Assembly: GCA_002305795.1 (NCBI GenBank)
Contig: DBRF01000022.1
Coordinates: 1-18,209 of the forward strand
Source of the DNA: Ruminococcaceae bacterium UBA1375
GTDB lineage: Bacteria; Bacillota; Clostridia; Oscillospirales; Ruminococcaceae
Direction of reading: 5' to 3'
DNA: 18,209 nucleotides
The first letter of the stretch is position 1; every line of letters begins with the position of its first letter. Shown here in pieces: positions 12,971-18,209 of the stretch. The position numbers and the translations under genes are program-made. Below the pieces are notes generated by a model, which was given only the letters and a program-made list of their open reading frames with translations, ran no database searches and was not told the DNA's origin.

Positions 12971-13079
12971 ATGAATAATGAATAGTGAATCATTGGTTGA
13001 TTCGGCCCGTGGCCGAATCTTCCATTATGAAGAGATGGAGCGAAGCGAACATCTCAACCACAATTATTCATTCTTCATT
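12971..13079. repeat. MITE-like inverted-repeat element between galK and galE
   Basis: The arm at 12971-12990 (ATGAATAATGAATAGTGAAT) is imperfectly complementary to 13061-13079. In the middle lies a perfect stem GATTCGGCC-CGT-GGCCGAATC (12999-13019). The part 12971-13025, read on the minus strand, resembles 5961-6012. No coding content. It could fold in the galK-galE transcript. Confidence 0.6.
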
Positions 13080-13095
13080 TTTCAATATTCACTCT

Positions 13096-14406
13096 TCACT
13101 CTGCATACGCCCCCGGCGTATGCAGGCACACCCCGCCCCAGGGACGGATGGCCAGCCGGTGGCAGCTGCCCGGCCCGAACAGCTCTTCCATTTCCTTCAC
13201 ATAACTGCACAGCAGTTCCTCCGGCACAAAGGCCTGGATGGTGCCGGCAAAGCCCCCGCCGTGTACCCGGCAGGCCCCCTTCCCCTGGAGCAGATGCTCG
13301 CTGGCCAGCAGTGCCAAAGACACCGGCTGGCAGGTAGGGTCCTGGGGGGCGAAGATGTTTTGCAGCCACCGGAAGCTGGACAGCCCGGACTGGCGCACCA
13401 GCTCCAAAAAGCCGGGGAAGTCCCCTCTTTCCAGGGCTTGAGCCTGCTGCCTGGCCCGGCGGGTTTCCCCGAAGAAGTGGGCCGCCCGGAGGATGGCCCG
13501 GTCGCTGACCCGGCCGTGAAGCTGGGGCAGGGCGATGTAAAAGTCCTCCTCGCTGACCCGGCTCAGCACCTCCTGGCCGAAGCAGGCCGCCACCGCCTTC
13601 ATCTCGGCAGGAATGGCGGAATACTCCCCGGACAGGTTTTCGTGGCTGCTCCCCACCTCGGTGACGCAGAGGTGGTGGCGCACCTTGGCAAAGTCAAAGG
13701 GAATTTGACGGATTTTGGGCAGTTCCTCCCCGAAATCAATGGAAACAAATCCCCCCACAGCGCTGACCATCTGGTCCATCAGGCCGCACTGCTTGCCGAA
13801 ATACACATTTTCCGCATACTGCCCCACCTGGGCGATCCGCTGGGGGTCCACCAAGCCGCCGTTGTACAAATGGTTGAGCACCGTGCCGATAAGCACCTCA
13901 AAAGCCGCCGAGGAGGACAGCCCGCCCCCCTTCATCACCGCAGAGGTGGTGTAAGCGTCGAAGCCGCCGATGCGGTAGCCGAACTGGTTAAATCTTGCGG
14001 CAATGCCCCGGATCAGAGCCTGAGAGGTCTCCTGCTCCTGGGCTACCGGTTCCAGATGGGAAAGGTCAATCTCCTCCATCTCATACCCCTGGGACTGCAC
14101 CCGGATGATGTTGTCCTCCCGAGGGGACACCACCCCGATCACGTCCAGGCTCACCGCCGCTCCCAGCACCCAGCCCTGCTGATGGTCGGTGTGGTTGCCG
14201 CCGATCTCAGTGCGGCCGGGGGCGGAAAACAGCCCGGTAAGGGTGCGTTCCGGGAAGGTTCTGCCAAAGCCCTCCAGGGCTTCCAAAAAGCGCTGGCGCA
14301 GTTTGGGGGCGCCAAAGGAATCTGCGCCGTACAGCCGCTGTAAGGCGGGGTCCAGGGCGCCGCTTTCCAGATCCCCTTTCCAGGCGGCAAGGGTTTTCAG
14401 CTCCAT
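13096..14406 (-). CDS. galK: Galactokinase
   Basis: GHMP-family kinase making galactose 1-phosphate from galactose and ATP, first step of the Leloir pathway. The 436-residue protein is of the longer clostridial type. It has the N-terminal galactokinase signature in the variant form SAPGRTEIGGNHTDHQQG (about 61-78), the ATP loop KGGGLSSSAAFE (159-170), QCGLMDQMVSAVGG carrying the catalytic Asp, and RVHGGGFAGTIQAF near the C-terminus. The start at 14406 is set by AAAGGAG nine bases upstream. The frame stays open upstream to 14598, but that part is repeat sequence giving copies of KPSGNPTAIS, not galactokinase. galE follows on the same strand. The AraC-type gene lies divergently across an 870-base spacer and could regulate it (inference). 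Confidence 0.94.
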   Translation of the reverse strand: MELKTLAAWKGDLESGALDPALQRLYGADSFGAPKLRQRFLEALEGFGRTFPERTLTGLFSAPGRTEIGGNHTDHQQGWVLGAAVSLDVIGVVSPREDNIIRVQSQGYEMEEIDLSHLEPVAQEQETSQALIRGIAARFNQFGYRIGGFDAYTTSAVMKGGGLSSSAAFEVLIGTVLNHLYNGGLVDPQRIAQVGQYAENVYFGKQCGLMDQMVSAVGGFVSIDFGEELPKIRQIPFDFAKVRHHLCVTEVGSSHENLSGEYSAIPAEMKAVAACFGQEVLSRVSEEDFYIALPQLHGRVSDRAILRAAHFFGETRRARQQAQALERGDFPGFLELVRQSGLSSFRWLQNIFAPQDPTCQPVSLALLASEHLLQGKGACRVHGGGFAGTIQAFVPEELLCSYVKEMEELFGPGSCHRLAIRPWGGVCLHTPGAYAE

Positions 14407-14476
14407 ACCTCTTTTCTCCTTTCCAGAGATTCGATGCTGCCATGATACCGTTGAAATAGCCGTTGGGTTTCCGCTG

Positions 14477-14517
14477 GGTTTTTGCGATGCAAAACGGCCG
14501 GTGGGACATTGGGCCGG
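14477..14517 (-). repeat. Dispersed two-hairpin repeat, copy D
   Basis: Minus strand CGGCC...GGCCG stem followed by GTTTTGC-ATC-GCAAAAACCC. It is preceded on the plus strand by the unit word TTGAAATAGCCGTTGGG (14452-14468), which is repeated at 14562 and, with two changes, at 14872. Confidence 0.55.
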
Positions 14518-14649
14518 TTCAGAGGGGAACCAGAATGGTTGACTTTGCCAATCATTATACCTTGAAATAGCCGTTGGGTTTCCGCTGGGTTTCGCCACTA
14601 GGCACGAAACGTCATGGCTCTGCCCTGACGTTTCTCATCCAACCCCTTT

Positions 14650-14687
14650 GCGGCCCTGGCAAGGCCGCAATTTTGCCTTGCAAAACC
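14650..14687 (+). repeat. Dispersed two-hairpin repeat, copy E
   Basis: GCGGCC-CTGGCAA-GGCCGC stem, AA, then TTTTGC-CTT-GCAAAA stem and CC. Orientation is opposite to the copies beside degV and spoVS. Confidence 0.7.
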
Positions 14688-14757
14688 GGTTTGGATGTGG
14701 TCGTACCAGCCGGTTTGAAACTAGGTTTGCTCCCGGCAAAGCGGGAGCCTGTAAACG

Positions 14758-14838
14758 CCGTTTTTGCCTCTTGCAAAAGCGGCTGATTCCTACCTTTGCG
14801 GCCGAACAGTATGGCCGCAACTTTGCCTGGCAAAGACC
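14758..14838 (+). repeat. Two-hairpin repeat copy G and a neighbouring single stem
   Basis: GCGGCC-N9-GGCCGC (14798-14818) is followed by AACTTTGCC-T-GGCAAAGACC. The second stem differs from the TTTTGC/GCAAAA form on both sides, so pairing is kept. Just before it, CCGTTTTTGC and GCAAAAGCGG (14758-14782) make a related single hairpin. This stretch is the part of the first unit that is absent from the second. Confidence 0.6.
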
Positions 14839-14959
14839 GGTAGAAATCTTGGCTTTGCCAATCATTATACCTTGAAATATCCGCTGGGTTTCCGCTGGGT
14901 TTTGCCACTAGGCACGAAACGTCATGGCTCTGCCCTGACGTTTCTCATCCAACCCCTTT

Positions 14960-14997
14960 GCGGCCCTGGCAAGGCCGCAATTTTGCCTTGCAAAACC
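14960..14997 (+). repeat. Dispersed two-hairpin repeat, copy F
   Basis: Same sequence as copy E, carried in the second 205-bp unit. Confidence 0.7.
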
Positions 14998-15060
14998 GGT
15001 TTGGATGTGGTCGTACCAGCCGGTTTGAAACTGGGTTTGCTCCCGGCAAAGCGGGAACCG

Positions 15061-15090
15061 TAATGATTGGCTTTGCCAATCATTATACCA
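15061..15090 (-). promoter_or_regulatory. Extended -10 element and perfect hairpin upstream of the galK repeats
   Basis: TAATGATTGGC-TTT-GCCAATCATTA (15061-15085) is a perfect 11-bp stem. Overlapping it, the minus strand reads TGGTATAAT (15090-15082), an extended -10 with a perfect TATAAT. No clear -35 is seen. If used, galK would have a leader of about 670 nt containing the repeats. The hairpin would then lie at or near the 5' end of the RNA. Confidence 0.4.
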
Positions 15091-15166
15091 GACTTTTTTC
15101 AAAAAGAAAAGGCAATGGTTTGTAAAATGTTTATATCAACAAAAAAGCCGCCTTAAACCGCCCTGT

Positions 15167-15189
15167 TGACCGGTCATTTCTGGTAGAAT
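15167..15189 (+). promoter_or_regulatory. Candidate operator and -10 of the AraC-type gene
   Basis: The perfect palindrome TGACCGGTCA (15167-15176) ends eight bases before TAGAAT (15184-15189), a good -10. A TTGACC overlapping the palindrome is too close to serve as -35 with normal spacing. The promoter may therefore need an activator or be self-regulated. The leader to the start is about 85 nt. Confidence 0.4.
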
Positions 15190-15279
15190 AAAACAAGAAA
15201 TTGCAAATGGATACAACTTTTATCAATATTACTGCCAAATTCCATTTGATGAATTATTTTGGAAAGAAGAAAGTGACCC

Positions 15280-16125
15280 ATGGAAAAAACCGAATACCTC
15301 CCCTTATTGGAAAAAAAGAGCGATGACTTTTATCTCTGCTACGCCGGACGGAGCCGCTGCCTGCCCCTGCACAATTACGGGCCGGCGGTGCGCCCCACCT
15401 GGGTGCTGCACTATATTTTGGAAGGAGAAGGCACTTTTTGGCTGGACGAGCAGCCCTACCGGCTCTCCGCCAACCAGGGCTTTGTGGTGCCTCCCAACGT
15501 GAACCACCAGTACCAGGCGGACCAGTACCACCCCTGGAGCTATGTCTGGATCGCCTTTGACGGGGTGTATGCGGCGGAGTACCTGCAAAAGCTGGGCCTG
15601 AGCCGGAAAAACCCCATCTTTTCCTGCCAGGAGAGCCAGCCTCTGGGGGAAATTGTGGAGCAGATGCTAAAGCACAACTGCGCCGGATTCTCCCATGAAA
15701 TGTTTTTGCAGGGGCTGCTGTACCAGTTCTTCGGGGTGCTGGCCAAAAGCCTGCCTGCGTCTGCACCGGTGCGGGGCGGGGGAAAGCAGGCGGACTATGT
15801 GGCCAAGGCCATGGAGTTTATCCGCCACAACTATTCCCAGGGCATTTTGATTGCGGACGTGGCGGAATATGTGGGCATCAACCGCAGCTACCTGTTCACC
15901 CTGTTCCAGGAGCACCTCCACCAGTCCCCCCAGGAATACCTGACCCAGTTTAAAATCCGCCGGGCCTGCGAGCTGCTGCGCACCACCCAGTATTCCCTGC
16001 TGAATATCGCCCACTCCTGCGGCTACAAGGATGCGGTGGTGTTCTCCAAAGCCTTCAAACAGGTGGTGGGGATCGCTCCCGGGCATTACCGCCGGAAAAG
16101 CGGGGCGGGAATGAAGAAAAAGTAA
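15280..16125 (+). CDS. AraC-family transcriptional regulator
   Basis: The 281-residue protein has an N-terminal cupin-like AraC sugar-sensing domain (about 25-110). Typical features are TWVLHYILEGEGTFWLD, the beta-roll motif LSANQGFVVPPNVNHQYQAD, and YVWIAFDG. The C-terminal double helix-turn-helix domain (about 175-275) contains ADVAEYVGINRSYLFTLFQE, SPQEYLTQFKIRRACELL and IAHSCGYKDAVVFSKAFKQV. Such regulators usually control carbohydrate uptake or glycoside-cleaving genes next to them. Candidates here are the divergent galK-galE or genes beyond the window; the inducer is unknown. The ATG at 15280 has only a weak GAAAGAAG ahead. It is single, with its own terminator at 16162. Confidence 0.93.
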   Translation: MEKTEYLPLLEKKSDDFYLCYAGRSRCLPLHNYGPAVRPTWVLHYILEGEGTFWLDEQPYRLSANQGFVVPPNVNHQYQADQYHPWSYVWIAFDGVYAAEYLQKLGLSRKNPIFSCQESQPLGEIVEQMLKHNCAGFSHEMFLQGLLYQFFGVLAKSLPASAPVRGGGKQADYVAKAMEFIRHNYSQGILIADVAEYVGINRSYLFTLFQEHLHQSPQEYLTQFKIRRACELLRTTQYSLLNIAHSCGYKDAVVFSKAFKQVVGIAPGHYRRKSGAGMKKK

Positions 16126-16161
16126 GCCCGGTGGGCTTTTCCATCCTAAAACTGATTTCCG

Positions 16162-16189
16162 GATCCGGCACTTTGCCGGGTCTTTTTTT
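16162..16189 (+). terminator. Intrinsic terminator of the AraC-type gene
   Basis: GATCCGGCA (16162-16170), loop CTT, TGCCGGGTC (16174-16182): nine pairs with one G-T, followed by seven Ts. A smaller stem AGCCC-GGT-GGGCTTTT lies just after the stop codon (16126-16138). Confidence 0.88.
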
Positions 16190-16222
16190 GCGCCCAAATG
16201 CGCCCCTCTCCCGCCTCAAAGA

Positions 16223-16243
16223 GAAAAAAGAAGCCCGCCGGGC
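16223..16243 (-). terminator. Possible leftward terminator
   Basis: Minus strand GCCC-GGC-GGGC (16243-16233) followed by TTCTTTTTTC. No leftward gene is visible upstream of it, so it may just back up the opposite terminator. The rest of 16244-16440 shows no gene or clear structure. Confidence 0.4.
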
Positions 16244-16448
16244 AAGGGATCAGCTTCCCCTTGTTTCCGGAAAGACCGGCCCCTTTCCACTTCATCCCGT
16301 CTTTTCCCAGATGATTTCCTGTTCCTGTTTGCCAACTTTTAACCAAAGTGAAACCGTCCTTTTGCCGGTGCCTTTCAAACGTGATTTTTCCCTGAAATTT
16401 TCTTGCAAAAATTTTGTGCTGCCGTGGTGGAGGATTTTACAATGCCTT

Positions 16449-16457
16449 TGGTATACT
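16449..16457 (+). promoter_or_regulatory. Candidate extended -10 promoter of the metallophosphoesterase gene
   Basis: TGGTATACT (16449-16457) is an extended -10 with five of six -10 bases. The position 17 bases upstream reads GGAGGA, so no -35 is present. The leader would be about 50 nt. Confidence 0.4.
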
Positions 16458-16514
16458 GCTTATGAAGGGGAAAAGGCCAACGCCTTGCCCTAAAAAACAA
16501 AAGGAGAGTTGAGC

Positions 16515-18209
16515 ATGCAAAAGACCAACATCTTTTCCAGAACCGCTGCCAGAGTCACTTCTCTGCTGCTGGCCGGAGCTCTGGGCGTCAGCGCCGTATG
16601 TACCGGGCTGGGCGGGATGATCTCCCCCCGCACCGTCTCTGCGGCACCGGCTCCCCAAGCCGACGGCACTGCGGTGGTAGACAGTTCCACCACCTGGCGC
16701 TATCTGGACGATAACACCGACCCGGCAGGCAATTCTGCCGACTCCGGCTATGTCCGCACCAGCTGGACCGGCCTGAGCTACGACGACAGCGCCTGGAAAA
16801 CCGGTTCCGGCGCCTTTGGGGCCAAAAACGGAGCCATCTCCGATTTGGGAGACGGCTGTGTGCCGGACGTTCTGTTGAACCAGTACATCAACGGCACCGG
16901 CGGGGACGACATCCCGGCCTTCTTCTTCCGCACCACCTTTGAAGTGGAAGACGCCGATGCCGTCAACCTGATCACCGGCTCTCTGCTGTATGACGACGCC
17001 GCCACCGTGTACTTAAACGGGGTGAAGATCGGCGGGTTCTACGATGAGGACATCACCGAGAACATGCAGTACGGCGGCAGCAACATGAGCGACCCCCTCA
17101 CCGGTGAAATCAACGTCACCGACACCTCCATGCTGGTGGACGGCACCAACGTCCTGGCGGTGGAACTCCACCAGGGACGGGCCAGCAGCTCCGACGTGTA
17201 CTTCGAGTTTGAAGAGCTGACCCTCAGCGAATCCAACCCCTACGCCTTTGCTCCCACCGACTTTTTGATGAACGTGGGCGCAGACGAAACCCAAATGACC
17301 TTTGTGTGGTACGACACCACCATCACCCCCGACACCCTGGTGTTTGGTGGCACCAGCTACACCGCCTCCACCGAAGCGGCCAGCCGGGAAGGGTACACCA
17401 TCAACACCGTGACCGTCACCGGTCTGGAAGAAAACACCGCTTATGAGTACTACATCCAGAACGGCAGCGACACCACCCAGACCTACACCTACACCACCGG
17501 GGATTTCGACGCCGATTCTCTGGACATCGCTGTGGTTGGCGACCCCCAGATCGGTTCTTCCGGGAACAATGAAAGCGATACCAACGGCTGGAATGATACC
17601 CTGAACACCATCAACACCGATGGAACCGACTACGATTTCCTGTTCTCCATGGGCGACCAGATCGACACCTACTACAACGGAAGCAACGGTGCTGCGGTGG
17701 AAGCCCAGTACGACGGCTACCTGTCCAGCGACGTGCTCAAGAGCCTGCCCATGCAGGTGCTGGTGGGCAACCACGACAACGGCAACGATTCCTCTCTGTA
17801 TGTGGAGCACTTTGAAACCCCCAACACCACCACCTTCGGGGAAACCTACGGCGGCGACGGGGACTACGCCTTCACCTACAACGGCGTGCTGTTCATGGTG
17901 ATCAACACCTCCAACCTGTCCATTGCGGAACACGAAGCCTTCCTGAAGGACGCTTTGGAAACCTATCCCGATGCCCAGTGGACTGTGGTGGCCTTCCATA
18001 AGTCCATCTACTCTGTGGCCAGCCACGTCACCGAAAGCGACATCGTCACCCTGCGCAATGGTCTGGCTCCCATCTTCACCGAGCTGGACATCGACCTGGT
18101 GATTCAGGGCCACGACCACGTTTACGCCCGCAGCTACATCATGGGCGGCGAGGACGGTATGCAGGCTCAGATTACCGACGAGGCCGACCGGGATATGACC
18201 ACCGGCCAG
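16515..18209 (+). CDS. Secreted purple-acid-phosphatase-like metallophosphoesterase, 3' end missing
   Basis: Open for 565 codons to the window edge. A signal peptide is clear: basic start, hydrophobic core about 14-38, likely cut after TVSA near residue 45. Residues about 55-235 look like a beta-sandwich binding module (SYDDSAWKTGSGAFG, VYLNGVKIGGF, NVLAVELHQG). About 237-335 is a fibronectin-like purple acid phosphatase N-domain (GADETQMTFVWY, VTGLEENTAYEYY). The calcineurin-like catalytic domain then has the dimetal motifs in order: GDPQIG (Asp343), MGDQID (Asp381), GNHDNG (Asn419, His420), AFHKS (His495) and GHDHVYAR (His533, His535). It would hydrolyse phosphoesters outside the cell; the substrate is unknown. 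The ATG has AAAGGAG eight bases upstream. Further C-terminal or surface-anchoring domains may lie beyond the edge. Confidence 0.9.
   Translation, partial: MQKTNIFSRTAARVTSLLLAGALGVSAVCTGLGGMISPRTVSAAPAPQADGTAVVDSSTTWRYLDDNTDPAGNSADSGYVRTSWTGLSYDDSAWKTGSGAFGAKNGAISDLGDGCVPDVLLNQYINGTGGDDIPAFFFRTTFEVEDADAVNLITGSLLYDDAATVYLNGVKIGGFYDEDITENMQYGGSNMSDPLTGEINVTDTSMLVDGTNVLAVELHQGRASSSDVYFEFEELTLSESNPYAFAPTDFLMNVGADETQMTFVWYDTTITPDTLVFGGTSYTASTEAASREGYTINTVTVTGLEENTAYEYYIQNGSDTTQTYTYTTGDFDADSLDIAVVGDPQIGSSGNNESDTNGWNDTLNTINTDGTDYDFLFSMGDQIDTYYNGSNGAAVEAQYDGYLSSDVLKSLPMQVLVGNHDNGNDSSLYVEHFETPNTTTFGETYGGDGDYAFTYNGVLFMVINTSNLSIAEHEAFLKDALETYPDAQWTVVAFHKSIYSVASHVTESDIVTLRNGLAPIFTELDIDLVIQGHDHVYARSYIMGGEDGMQAQITDEADRDMTTGQ

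Larger units (their letters stand above)
14543..15057 (+). repeat. 205-bp direct repeat, two copies at 310-bp offset
   Basis: 14543-14747 and 14853-15057 are nearly identical, with about four differences by eye. Each copy begins CTTTGCCAATCATTATACC. It continues through TTGAAATA-CCG-TGGG, the GGCACGAAACGTC/GACGTTTCTC stem and the two-hairpin repeat, and ends CCCGGCAAAGCGGGA. A shorter relic of the first module lies at 14443-14485, and the opening words recur at 15071-15089. The whole 14407-15279 spacer has no credible gene. ORFs across the two copies give near-identical peptides simply because the DNA is repeated. Confidence 0.9.

Noticed and set aside
12985..14343. Plus-strand ORF of 452 codons opposite galK
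   Set aside because: Antisense shadow of galK; the galK motifs on the other strand are complete.
14407..14598. Upstream extension of the galK frame
   Set aside because: The added peptide contains repeats of KPSGNPTAIS derived from the repeat units. A proper ribosome site and the family N-terminus occur at 14406.
14574..15063. Pairs of similar ORFs with near-identical peptides upstream of galK
   Set aside because: They are translations of the duplicated 205-bp repeat. Hairpins dominate the sequence and neither strand has a convincing start or domain.
14443..15090. CRISPR-like array
   Set aside because: Units are long, unequal in spacing (113, 310 and about 220 bases) and internally structured. 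There are no short uniform repeats, no spacers and no cas genes.
17013..18119. Minus-strand ORF of 368 codons opposite the metallophosphoesterase
   Set aside because: Its His/Gly/Val-rich composition mirrors the Thr/Asn/Asp-rich sense protein. The sense strand has a signal peptide and all catalytic motifs.

Overview
The window looks like a chromosomal segment of a spore-forming, GC-rich Clostridia bacterium, most likely of the Oscillospirales/Ruminococcaceae type. The grounds are the protein families (SleB, SpoVS, YmdB, DUF5685, a clostridial-type GalK), the classical TTGACA/TATAAT promoters, strong AGGAGG ribosome sites, some TTG starts, and many hairpin-rich intergenic repeats. No species can be named from the sequence alone.

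Layout. 1-311: two tandem consensus promoters point leftward out of the window toward an unseen, probably strongly expressed gene. 312-998: sleB-like spore cortex hydrolase. 1000-1592: a non-coding element bounded by inverted repeats that holds a relic antisense-RNA/toxin cassette. 1593-5694 (minus): glycolytic cluster pgk-tpiA-gpmI with its own promoter upstream of pgk. 5695-6231: dispersed repeats. 6232-7625 (minus): trmL-degV pair. 7910-9989 (plus): divergent three-gene operon of a DUF5685 protein, a DnaJ/TPR-like protein with a cysteine-rich tail, and a membrane protein. 9990-10685: an unlisted 31-residue membrane peptide gene on the minus strand, opposed by a perfect consensus promoter that makes a convergent antisense RNA (a candidate type I toxin-antitoxin), followed by repeats. 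10686-14406 (minus): galK, galE, ymdB, spoVS. 14407-15279: an 870-base repeat-filled region with a 205-base sequence duplicated at a 310-base offset. 15280-16125 (plus): AraC-family regulator with a clear terminator. 16515 to the end (plus): start of a secreted, purple-acid-phosphatase-like metallophosphoesterase, cut by the window edge.

How it fits together. The conserved genes are housekeeping or sporulation genes: lower glycolysis, tRNA wobble methylation, galactose entry, and the ymdB-spoVS sporulation/biofilm pair. The unusual content is between genes. (1) There are two copies of a type I toxin-antitoxin-like cassette. One looks intact (10037-10283). The other has lost its toxin but keeps the antisense promoter and hairpin, with a compensatory base-pair change that falls inside the toxin stop codon. 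(2) A dispersed two-hairpin repeat family, GC stem followed by TTTTGC-loop-GCAAAA, occurs at least seven times in three intergenic regions. (3) Look-alike double hairpins follow gpmI and tpiA at the same distance from the stop codon.

All calls come from reading the sequence. Family names rest on motifs, not on a database search.
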